Origin: an uncultured Alistipes sp.
GTDB lineage: Bacteria > Bacteroidota > Bacteroidia > Bacteroidales > Rikenellaceae
Reading direction: 5' to 3'
Length of the DNA: 10,855 nt
Assembly (NCBI GenBank): GCA_934754975.1
Contig: CAKVKI010000073.1
Span: 1-10,855, forward strand
The position numbers were made by a program, and so were the translations under genes. Below the pieces are notes generated by a model. It worked only from the letters and a program-made list of their open reading frames with translations, had not been told where the DNA came from and ran no database searches. This document shows positions 1-6,224 of the stretch, in pieces; the first letter of the stretch is position 1, and every line of letters starts with the position of its first letter.

Positions 1-1545
1 GATGATGTCTTCGGCGGGGAATCCCGCGTCGGTCAGCAGGCGGTAGGCGCGTGAGGCCACCTCGATCTTGCGTTCGCAGGTGTCGGCCTGCCCCCGTTCG
101 TCGAAGAGCATCACCACTGCGGCGGCCCCGAAGCGGTGTATTTCTCTTGCCCGGCGCAGGAACTCGGCTTCGCCCTCCTTGAGCGAGATCGAATTGACCA
201 CCGATTTACCCTGCGTGACCTCCAGTCCCGCCGCGAGTACCTCCCATTTCGAGGAGTCGATCATCGTCGGCACACGGGCGATTTCGGGCTCCGAGGCCAT
301 CAGGTTGAGGAACGTGCGCATGGCTTCGACGCCGTCGATCATGCCGTCGTCCATGCAGACGTCTACGATCTGCGCCCCCGCATCGACCTGCGCACGGGCC
401 ACGGACAGGGCCTCTTCGTAATTGCCCTCGCGGATCAGGCGGGCGAATTTGGCCGAGCCTGCGACGTTGGTGCGCTCGCCGACGTTGACGAAATTGGTCT
501 CGGGGGAGATGCGCAGCGGCTCCAGTCCGCTCAGCGTCGTGACGCGGCGCGGCGCCGGAACAGGGCGCGGGGCATAGCCGCAGGCGATTTTCGAAAGCTC
601 GAAGATATGCGCGGGCGTCGTGCCGCAGCATCCGCCGACGATATTGACCAGTCCGCGGCGCATGTATTCGCCCACGTCTTCGGCGAACATCTCCGGGGTT
701 TCGTCGTAGCCGCCCATGACGTTGGGAAGCCCTGCGTTGGGGTGCGCCGAGATGCGGAACGGGGCCGCTTCGGCCAGTCGTTCGAGGTAGGGCAGCAGTT
801 GTTTGGCTCCGTAGGCGCAGTTCAGGCCGAGGGAGAGCAGCCGCGCATGCGACAGCGAGGTGCAGAACGCCTCGACGGTCTGTCCCGAGAGGGTGCGGCC
901 GCTGGCGTCGGCCAGCGTGCCCGAGGCCATGACGGGGATCGTGCGGCCGAGTTTTTCGGCCAGCGCGTCGATCGCGTAGAGGGCCGCCTTGGCGTTGAGC
1001 GTGTCGAAGACGGTCTCGACCAGCAGGATGTCGGCTCCGCCGTCCAGCAGTCCCCGCGCCTGATCGGTGTAGGCTTCGGCGAGCTGTGCGAAAGTCACTT
1101 CGCGGGCCGCGGGGTTCGCCACGTCGGCCGACATCGAGGCCGTGCGGTTGGTGGGGCCCATCGAACCCGCCACGAAGCGGGGTTTCTGCGGGTTGCGGGC
1201 CGTAAATTCGTCGGCCGCGCTGCGGGCCACGGCCGCCGCCGCACGCGACATTTCGTAGGCGTACGCTTCCAGTCCGTAATCGGCCAGCGATACGGCGTTG
1301 GCGTTGAACGAGTCGGTTTCGATGATATCGGCCCCCGCCTGCAGGTATTTGACGTGGATTTCACACACCGCTTCGGGCCGCGTCAGGGCCAGCAGGTCGT
1401 TGCAGCCCTTGAGCAGCGAGGGCCACTCGCGGAACTGTTCGCCCCGGTAGTCCTCTTCGGTGAATCCGTACTGCTGGACCATGGTGCCGAAGCCGCCGTC
1501 GAGCAGCAGGATGCGGGATTCGAGTTGGTCGTATATGTTGGCCAT
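1..1545 (-). CDS. metH: Cobalamin-dependent methionine synthase MetH, N-terminal part (cut by window edge)
   Basis: Methionine synthase moves a methyl group from 5-methyltetrahydrofolate through cobalamin to homocysteine in the cytoplasm. The frame is open from the ATG at 1545 to base 1, giving 515 codons of a protein usually near 1,200 residues. Residues about 5-325 are the homocysteine-binding barrel: LLLDGGFGTM near 13-22, then the zinc ligands Cys243 (in LNCAYG) and Cys306-Cys307 (in GGCCGT). From about 350 the pterin-binding domain starts with NFVNVGERTNVAGS, followed by GAQIVDVCMDDGMIDG near 390-405 and PTMIDSSKW near 426-434. The cobalamin and reactivation domains lie outside the window. 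The start codon directly follows the stop of the upstream cyclotransferase gene (TAA then ATG, no gap), so expression is probably by translational coupling from that gene's promoter. No cobalamin riboswitch was seen upstream. The two-domain order and zinc residues make the family assignment firm. Confidence 0.96.
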   Translation of the reverse strand, partial: MANIYDQLESRILLLDGGFGTMVQQYGFTEEDYRGEQFREWPSLLKGCNDLLALTRPEAVCEIHVKYLQAGADIIETDSFNANAVSLADYGLEAYAYEMSRAAAAVARSAADEFTARNPQKPRFVAGSMGPTNRTASMSADVANPAAREVTFAQLAEAYTDQARGLLDGGADILLVETVFDTLNAKAALYAIDALAEKLGRTIPVMASGTLADASGRTLSGQTVEAFCTSLSHARLLSLGLNCAYGAKQLLPYLERLAEAAPFRISAHPNAGLPNVMGGYDETPEMFAEDVGEYMRRGLVNIVGGCCGTTPAHIFELSKIACGYAPRPVPAPRRVTTLSGLEPLRISPETNFVNVGERTNVAGSAKFARLIREGNYEEALSVARAQVDAGAQIVDVCMDDGMIDGVEAMRTFLNLMASEPEIARVPTMIDSSKWEVLAAGLEVTQGKSVVNSISLKEGEAEFLRRAREIHRFGAAAVVMLFDERGQADTCERKIEVASRAYRLLTDAGFPAEDII

Positions 1546-2337
1546 TTATTTCTCTCTGATTTCGATTTCAAACAGTTTGTCCCAGTTCTTGCCCGTGACG
1601 AAGATGCGTCCCCCGGCCGCGTCGTATGCGATGCCGTTCAGCACGTCGGTCGCCGGGGTTATGTCCTCTTCGGGCAGCAGCCCCGTCAGATCGACGATAC
1701 CCTCCACCGTGCCCGTCGCCGGGTCGATGATGACGATTTGGTCGGTGGTGTAGACGTTGGCCCAGATCTTCCCGTCGATCCACTCCAGCTCGTTGAGGAA
1801 GTTGACCGCTTCGCCCCGGAACGTTACCGTCGTGCGTTTTTCGCGTTTGAAAGTGGCCGGGTCGAGCGTGTAGATGTTGGCCGTGCCGTCCGACATGTAG
1901 AGCTTCTCCCCGTCGGTGGTCAGGCCCCAGCCTTCGCCGGGGTAGCGGAACTCCTTCACTTTCGCACCTGTCTTGGCGTCGTAGACGTAGGCTTTGTTCG
2001 ACTGCCATGTGAGCTGGTAGACCTTGCCGCCCAGCAGGGTTATTCCCTCGCCGAAGTCCTCTTTGGGAAGACGTGCGAAGACCTCCGTGCGGCCCGTTTC
2101 GAGGTCGAGCGTCTGCACGACCGATTCACCGTGCTGGCCCGTGCCTTCCCACAACCGGCCGTCGACGTATTGCAGGCCCTGCGTATAGCTGGTCGCCGGA
2201 TGCGGATGGACCGCCCGGATGCTGTAGGTGTATTCCTTGGGTTCCGCGGGCGCCGCGGGGCGTTTGGCCCGGGCCTGGTTTCCGCCGCACGAAGCGAGCA
2301 GCAGTCCCGACAGCAGAACGGTAACGAACTTTCTCAT
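1546..2337 (-). CDS. Lipoprotein glutaminyl-peptide cyclotransferase (plant-type beta-propeller)
   Basis: 263 residues. The N-terminus is a lipoprotein signal, MRKFVTVLLSGLLLASC, with lipobox LAS-Cys17. Cys17 is followed by GGN rather than acidic residues, which suggests the periplasmic face rather than the cell surface. The rest matches the papaya-type glutamine cyclotransferase family, a five-bladed beta-propeller that converts N-terminal Gln to pyroglutamate. Family-like motifs in order: SYTQGL (50-55), FGEGIT (95-100), QLTW (108-111), SDGT (149-152), LNELEW (181-186), IWANVY (191-196), LNGIAYD (233-239), FVTGKNWDKLFEIE (246-259). In Bacteroidetes many signal peptidase I substrates begin with Gln and are cyclised, so a housekeeping envelope role fits. 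It is the first gene of an operon with metH, whose ATG abuts this TAA. The start at 2337 is supported by the signal peptide and by a promoter whose -7 element lies 23 bases upstream. Family assignment is from motif recognition; activity is inferred. Confidence 0.9.
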   Translation of the reverse strand: MRKFVTVLLSGLLLASCGGNQARAKRPAAPAEPKEYTYSIRAVHPHPATSYTQGLQYVDGRLWEGTGQHGESVVQTLDLETGRTEVFARLPKEDFGEGITLLGGKVYQLTWQSNKAYVYDAKTGAKVKEFRYPGEGWGLTTDGEKLYMSDGTANIYTLDPATFKREKRTTVTFRGEAVNFLNELEWIDGKIWANVYTTDQIVIIDPATGTVEGIVDLTGLLPEEDITPATDVLNGIAYDAAGGRIFVTGKNWDKLFEIEIREK

Positions 2338-2359
2338 TTCTTTCTTATAAATTCGGTAG

Positions 2360-2391
2360 CAAAGATAGTGAAAGTCGGGCGCAGAAGCAAA
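2360..2391 (-). promoter_or_regulatory. Primary-sigma promoter of the cyclotransferase-metH operon
   Basis: Read on the minus strand, the -33 element TTTG (2391-2388) and the -7 element TATCTTTG (2367-2360) are separated by exactly 20 bases. This matches the Bacteroidetes consensus TTTG, 19-21 bp, TAnnTTTG. The start codon at 2337 lies 22 bases below the end of the -7 element, so the leader is very short and has no Shine-Dalgarno sequence. A second TATCTTTG on the same strand (2442-2435) has only a weak -33 match. Confidence 0.8.
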
Positions 2392-2571
2392 CCTGCTTAC
2401 ATTCTGCCGGGACGCATCCTCTCTAAGACCGTGTCAAAGATAGGAAAAACCCGTCATATGACGAATTTTTTTGACTCTCTTTGCCGAAAGAAAGATTTTG
2501 ACTCAGGCAGCCGGCGCGACATCCCGGCGGCTGAGGAGTAGGCAGGTACACATTATATTTTAGAAAAAATA
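2392..2571. other. Divergent intergenic stretch with a 12-bp palindrome
   Basis: This DNA lies between the promoters of the cyclotransferase operon (minus) and tig (plus). No coding sequence was recognised. It holds a perfect palindrome, CGTCATATGACG at 2452-2463, flanked by AAAAA on the left and a run of seven T on the right. A minus-strand TATCTTTG at 2442-2435 could be a second, weaker promoter for the cyclotransferase operon, and the palindrome would then fall in its spacer. The palindrome could bind a dimeric regulator, but nothing in the window identifies one. Confidence 0.4.
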
Positions 2572-2601
2572 TTGGTTTGTCCGCGAAAATCGCTATCTTT
2601 G
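2572..2601 (+). promoter_or_regulatory. Primary-sigma promoter of tig
   Basis: The -7 element TATCTTTG (2594-2601) is a full match to the Bacteroidetes consensus. A TTG at 2572-2574 sits 19 bases upstream as the -33 element. A second candidate, TTTG at 2576-2579, is only 14 bases away and too close. The leader from about 2608 to 2649 is A-rich with CAACAACAA and no Shine-Dalgarno sequence, as usual in this phylum. Confidence 0.78.
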
Positions 2602-2649
2602 CGAGCCGATTTCGGAAATAAGACAACAACAATATAGAAACCATTCATT

Positions 2650-3975
2650 ATGAAGATCGTAAGAGAACAACGCGAAGAGAACAACTCGCTGCTCAAGGTA
2701 ACGGTGGGCGAAGAGGATTACGGCCAGGCCGTCGAGAAAGAGCTGCGCGAATACAAGCGCAAGGCCAATATCCCCGGTTTCCGCCCCGGCATGGTGCCCA
2801 TGGGCCTGGTCAAGAAGATGTACGGCAAGGGCGTGCTGGCCGAGCAGGCATACCGCACCGCCTCGAACTCGGTGTTCGAGTATCTCCAGAAGGAGAACAT
2901 TGACTACCTGGGCGACGTGATTCCTTCGGAGGAGCAGGCCGAACTCGATTTCGAGAACGGCGCGGAGTTCGAATTCGTGTTCGAAATCGGCGAGGCTCCC
3001 GAGATAAAACTCGAACTTTCGGACAAGGATAAGCTGACCTACAGCAAGATCAAGGTGGACAAGAAGATGCACGACGACTACCGCGCCAACTACCTGCGCC
3101 AGTACGGCCGCCTGATCGACGCCGACAAGGTGACTTCGGACGAAGCGCTGTCGGTGACGCTCGACAACGGCGAGATGAACGTGGCGGACGCTTACGTGGG
3201 CCTGATCTCGATGTCGGAGGAGGAGCGCAAGCCCTTCATCGGCAAGAAGGCAGGCTTCAAGACCGAGGTCAATATCAACGAACTCTACAAGAACCCGTCG
3301 CAGCGCGCCGCCGTGCTGCAGGTCAAGGAGGACGAGCTGGAGGGCATCAAACCCGAATTCACGCTCGAAATCACCAAGATCCGCAAATTCGCCGAACCCG
3401 AGCTGAACGAAGAGTTCTTCAAGACGGCCTTCCCCGGCGGCGAAGTCAAGGACGAAGCCGGCCTGGACGCCTTCATCGACGCGCGCATCGAGCCGGAGCT
3501 GCGCCGCGAAAGCGACTACCTCTTCACGCTCCAGCTGCGCGACTACCTGGTGAAGAAAGCCGGTCTGAAAATGCCCGAAGCATTCCTCAAACGCTGGCTT
3601 TACACGATCAACGAAGGCAAATTCTCGATGGAGGACATCGACAAGGACTTCGACCAGTTCCTGAAGATGTTTACGTGGAACTACCTGCAGAAACACTTCA
3701 TCAAGCAGGATAATATATCGGTGAGCAAGGACGAAGCGCTCGCGGAAGCCAAGGCGCTGGCCGCCGCGCAGTTCGCGCAGTACGGCATGCCGTCGGCTCC
3801 CGAAGAGATGCTGGCCGGTTACGCCGAGAAGATTCTGGCCGACAAGGATCAGGGACAGAAGATCTACGAGAAGCTGTACGAAGTGAAGGTCGTGGAGGAC
3901 GTGAAGTCGAAGATCAAGGTGACGGAAAAAGCCGTATCTGCCGACGATTTCGCTAAATTGGCCAAGGCGCTTTAG
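2650..3975 (+). CDS. tig: Trigger factor, ribosome-associated chaperone
   Basis: 441 residues, close to the 432 of the E. coli protein. Trigger factor binds ribosomal protein uL23 at the exit tunnel and shelters nascent chains. The N-terminal ribosome-binding domain carries the signature GFRPGMVP at 43-50, matching the G-F-R-x-G tip that docks on the ribosome. Residues about 150-245 fall where the FKBP-type prolyl isomerase domain should be, but the usual hydrophobic and aromatic active-site motifs (the V-x-I-D-F-x-G strand and the IPGFE segment) are not visible. Isomerase activity is therefore doubtful. From about 255 (PELNEEFFKTAF) the chain follows the helical C-terminal arm domain and ends in a Lys/Ala-rich tail. 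The ATG at 2650 lies about 48 bases below a good promoter. clpP and clpX follow, the common arrangement for these chaperone and protease genes. Confidence 0.95.
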   Translation: MKIVREQREENNSLLKVTVGEEDYGQAVEKELREYKRKANIPGFRPGMVPMGLVKKMYGKGVLAEQAYRTASNSVFEYLQKENIDYLGDVIPSEEQAELDFENGAEFEFVFEIGEAPEIKLELSDKDKLTYSKIKVDKKMHDDYRANYLRQYGRLIDADKVTSDEALSVTLDNGEMNVADAYVGLISMSEEERKPFIGKKAGFKTEVNINELYKNPSQRAAVLQVKEDELEGIKPEFTLEITKIRKFAEPELNEEFFKTAFPGGEVKDEAGLDAFIDARIEPELRRESDYLFTLQLRDYLVKKAGLKMPEAFLKRWLYTINEGKFSMEDIDKDFDQFLKMFTWNYLQKHFIKQDNISVSKDEALAEAKALAAAQFAQYGMPSAPEEMLAGYAEKILADKDQGQKIYEKLYEVKVVEDVKSKIKVTEKAVSADDFAKLAKAL

Positions 3976-3993
3976 TATTTGCCGAAAAAAGAT

Positions 3994-4001
3994 TATCTTT
4001 G
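3994..4001 (+). promoter_or_regulatory. Promoter-like -7 element for clpPX, abutting the tig terminator
   Basis: TATCTTTG at 3994-4001 is a perfect -7 element. The sequence 19 bases upstream is TTTA (3971-3974), one base off TTTG and overlapping the tig stop codon. Transcription would begin around 4007-4010, inside the left arm of the terminator hairpin, so a transcript from here would lack most of that arm and could pass the terminator. This is a plausible clpPX promoter with an imperfect -33 element. Confidence 0.45.
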
Positions 4002-4039
4002 GACTTTGCAGGCGTGATGTTTGCAAAGTCCTTTTGTTT
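4001..4039 (+). terminator. Intrinsic terminator after tig
   Basis: GGACTTTGCA (4001-4010) pairs perfectly with TGCAAAGTCC (4022-4031), giving a 10-bp stem with an 11-base loop, followed directly by TTTTGTTT. It starts 26 bases after the tig stop codon and should separate tig transcription from clpPX. Confidence 0.82.
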
Positions 4040-4058
4040 GACGATATACAGCTTTAAA

Positions 4059-4146
4059 CGCCGTTTCGGCGACAGTCCGCCGTCCGCAGCTCCCGCCCGG
4101 AGCCGGCCGTGGGCCGCGAATAAGAGATGCCGGGCTGCCGGCCGGC
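4059..4146 (+). other. Structured GC-rich leader of clpP
   Basis: Two perfect inverted repeats are visible between the tig terminator and clpP. CGCCG (4059-4063) and CGGCG (4067-4071) form a 5-bp stem with a three-base loop. GCCGGCCG (4102-4109) pairs with CGGCCGGC (4139-4146) across 29 bases. No open reading frame of note occurs here. If transcription starts at the element ending at 4001, this forms part of a leader of about 200 bases, long for this genome. No known riboswitch family was recognised. Confidence 0.5.
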
Positions 4147-4154
4147 GGTAAAAA

Positions 4155-4199
4155 CGATAGCGATAGCGACAAACGATAACAAACGATAACGATAACGAA
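4155..4199 (+). repeat. CGATAR hexamer repeats directly upstream of clpP
   Basis: The last 50 bases before the clpP start contain CGATAG twice in tandem (4155-4166), then CGATAA at 4174-4179, 4184-4189 and 4190-4195, separated by C/AAA spacers and ending CGAAA. The run stops 9 bases before the ATG at 4209. It has the look of slipped-strand expansion in a leader. The A-rich, unstructured stretch takes the place of a Shine-Dalgarno site. Confidence 0.75.
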
Positions 4200-4208
4200 A
4201 TATTTATT

Positions 4209-4877
4209 ATGTCAGAATTTGAAAAATACGCACGGAATCACTGCGGTATCAGTTCGCTCAAACTGCACGATTTCCAGTCGGTCAGCGGCGCCTACGTGTC
4301 GCCCACGATCATCGAAGAGCGTCAGCTGAACATCGCCACGATGGACGTCTTCTCGCGGCTGATGATGGACCGCATCATTTTCCTCGGCGCGCCGATCTAC
4401 GACGACGCGGCCAATATCATCCAGGCGCAGCTGCTGTTCCTCGAATCGGTCGATCCCGAGAAGGACATCCAGATCTATATCAACTCGCCCGGCGGTTCGG
4501 TTTCGGCCGGACTGGGCATTTACGACACGATGCAGCTGGTCAATTCCGACGTGGCGACCATCTGCACGGGACTGGCCGCTTCGATGGGCGCCGTGCTGCT
4601 CACGGCGGGCGCCAAGGGCAAGCGTTCGGCGCTGCCCCATTCGCGGGTGATGATCCATCAGCCGCTGGGCGGTGCCCAGGGGCAGGCTTCGGACATCGAG
4701 ATCACGGCCCGCGAAATCCTGAAGACCAAGCGCGAGCTGTACGAGATCATCGCGGCTCATTCGGGCGTTGCGGTGAAGAAGATCGAGAAGGACGCCGACC
4801 GCGACTATTGGCTCACGGCGCGCGAAGCCAAGGAGTACGGGCTGATCGACGAGGTATTATCCAAACGCGGGAAATAA
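4209..4877 (+). CDS. clpP: ATP-dependent Clp protease proteolytic subunit ClpP
   Basis: 222 residues. ClpP forms the tetradecameric serine-peptidase chamber that degrades proteins unfolded by ClpX or a similar ATPase. The catalytic triad is visible: Ser125 in GLAASMGAV, His150 in RVMIHQP, and Asp199 in ADRDYWLT. The oxyanion and substrate-strand motif [16 protein letters not shown] lies at 93-108. A Gly/Gln-rich handle follows His150 ([15 protein letters not shown]). The N-terminal 30 residues before the conserved core are somewhat long and may be trimmed as a propeptide, as in other ClpPs. The stop TAA shares its last A with the ATG of clpX, so the two are translationally coupled. The leader upstream has no Shine-Dalgarno site but carries hexamer repeats. 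Complete, with no missing catalytic residue. Confidence 0.97.
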   Translation: MSEFEKYARNHCGISSLKLHDFQSVSGAYVSPTIIEERQLNIATMDVFSRLMMDRIIFLGAPIYDDAANIIQAQLLFLESVDPEKDIQIYINSPGGSVSAGLGIYDTMQLVNSDVATICTGLAASMGAVLLTAGAKGKRSALPHSRVMIHQPLGGAQGQASDIEITAREILKTKRELYEIIAAHSGVAVKKIEKDADRDYWLTAREAKEYGLIDEVLSKRGK

Positions 4878-6151
4878 TGGCTTCGACCAAAGGCAACAAT
4901 CACAAGAACGGAGCGGGCGGCGACTGCTGCTCGTTCTGCGGCGCCAAGCGCAGCGACGTGGAGATCATGTTCCAGGGGATCGACGGCGCCAACATCTGCA
5001 ACAAATGTATCGAGAACGGTTACCGGATCATCGTCGAGAACGACGTGGCTTCGGACCGCAGCAACCCCGCTGCGGCGCCGCTCAAGATGGAGGAACTGCT
5101 CAAACCGGCCCAGATCAAGGATTTCCTCGACCAGTACGTCATCGGCCAGGACGACGCCAAGCGTTATATGTCCGTCGCCGTTTACAACCACTACAAGCGG
5201 CTGCTCTATGCGCCCAAGGAGGACGAGGTCGAGATCGACAAGTCGAATATCGTACTGGTGGGTCCCACGGGCACGGGCAAGACGCTGATGGCCCGTACGA
5301 TCGCCAAACTGCTGAAGGTGCCCTTCACCATCGTGGACGCCACGGTGCTGACCGAGGCGGGTTATGTGGGCGAGGATGTCGAGAGCATCCTTTCGCGGCT
5401 GCTGCAGGTCGCCGACTACAACGTCGAGCAGGCCGAACGGGGCATCGTCTTCATCGACGAGATCGACAAGATCGCCCGCAAAGGCGACAACCCCTCGATC
5501 ACGCGCGACGTTTCGGGCGAAGGCGTGCAGCAGGCCCTGCTGAAGATTCTCGAAGGAACCGTGGTCAATGTGCCCCCTCAGGGCGGGCGCAAGCATCCCG
5601 AACAGAAATTCATTCAGGTCGATACGCGCAACATCCTCTTCATCTGCGGCGGCGCGTTCGACGGCGTGGAGAAGAAGATCGCCCAGCGTTTGAACACCCG
5701 CGCCATGGGGTACGGACGGCTCAAGGCCGACCGCATCGACCGCGGCAATATGATGCAGTACATCACGCCGCAGGACCTCAAATCGTTCGGGCTGATCCCC
5801 GAACTGGTGGGCCGCCTTCCGGTGCTGACCTACATGCAGCCCCTCTCGCGCGAAGCCCTGCGGTCGATCCTCACCGAACCGAAAAACGCCATCGTCAAGC
5901 AGTACAAGCGGCTCTTCGAGCTGGACGAGGTGAAACTCACGTTCGACGATGCGGTGCTGGACTATATCGTGGACAAGGCCGTCGAGTTCAAACTCGGCGC
6001 CCGCGGCCTGCGCTCGATCTGCGAGGCGATCATGATGGACACGATGTTCGACCTGCCCTCGACCGACACGCGGAAATTCGTCGTGACGCTCCCGTATGCA
6101 AAGAAAAAGATAGAAAAAGCAAATATTTTAGAGCTTAAGCAGGTTGGGTAG
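4877..6151 (+). CDS. clpX: Clp protease ATP-binding subunit ClpX
   Basis: 424 residues from the ATG at 4877. ClpX is the hexameric AAA+ unfoldase that feeds substrates to ClpP. Domains in order: N-terminal C4 zinc-binding domain with Cys18, Cys21, Cys41 and Cys44; Walker A GPTGTGKT at 129-136; pore-1 loop GYVG at 162-165; Walker B with Asp194-Glu195 in IVFIDEIDK; pore-2 region [12 protein letters not shown]; sensor-2 GARGLRS at 374-380. The tripeptide at the tip of the ClpP-docking loop reads Met277-Gly-Tyr instead of the I/L-G-F of E. coli. The start is chosen because it overlaps the clpP stop by one base and directly precedes the zinc domain; an in-frame ATG at 4808 would extend the protein 23 residues into clpP in another frame. 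The 3' end overlaps the likely -33 element of tkt. Confidence 0.97.
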   Translation: MASTKGNNHKNGAGGDCCSFCGAKRSDVEIMFQGIDGANICNKCIENGYRIIVENDVASDRSNPAAAPLKMEELLKPAQIKDFLDQYVIGQDDAKRYMSVAVYNHYKRLLYAPKEDEVEIDKSNIVLVGPTGTGKTLMARTIAKLLKVPFTIVDATVLTEAGYVGEDVESILSRLLQVADYNVEQAERGIVFIDEIDKIARKGDNPSITRDVSGEGVQQALLKILEGTVVNVPPQGGRKHPEQKFIQVDTRNILFICGGAFDGVEKKIAQRLNTRAMGYGRLKADRIDRGNMMQYITPQDLKSFGLIPELVGRLPVLTYMQPLSREALRSILTEPKNAIVKQYKRLFELDEVKLTFDDAVLDYIVDKAVEFKLGARGLRSICEAIMMDTMFDLPSTDTRKFVVTLPYAKKKIEKANILELKQVG

Positions 6152-6171
6152 TATCTTTTTTATTACTTTTG
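6144..6171 (+). promoter_or_regulatory. Primary-sigma promoter of tkt
   Basis: The -7 element TACTTTTG (6164-6171) fits TAnnTTTG. A TTG at 6144-6146, inside the last codons of clpX, lies 17 bases upstream. No clear terminator hairpin separates clpX from tkt, so read-through from the clp genes is also possible. The leader from about 6178 to 6224 is A-rich without a Shine-Dalgarno sequence. Confidence 0.65.
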
Positions 6172-6224
6172 TGACAAAAAGAGACACTGATAATAACATA
6201 AAGACTTTAAAACTGTAAATACTC

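Noticed and set aside
1546..2400. A cobalamin or SAM riboswitch upstream of metH
   Set aside because: metH starts directly after the cyclotransferase stop, and the operon leader is only about 15-20 bases long below its promoter, so there is no room for a known aptamer.
136..2541. An 801-codon plus-strand open frame across metH and the cyclotransferase gene
   Set aside because: It is antisense to two genes with clear family motifs, crosses their boundary, and its product is a low-complexity Arg/Val/Gly/Asp chain. Long antisense frames are expected in GC-rich genes that rarely use TTA, CTA and TCA codons.
2593..4026. A 477-codon minus-strand open frame opposite tig
   Set aside because: Pure antisense shadow of trigger factor, with Leu/Val/His-rich product and no motif; it also runs over the tig promoter and terminator.
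4155..4199. A CRISPR-like repeat array
   Set aside because: The units are only six bases with almost no spacers; this is a simple tandem repeat in a leader.
4808..4876. An upstream in-frame start that would lengthen ClpX by 23 residues
   Set aside because: The extension lies within clpP in another frame and is unlike ClpX N-termini; the ATG at 4877 overlaps the clpP stop and sits just before the zinc domain.
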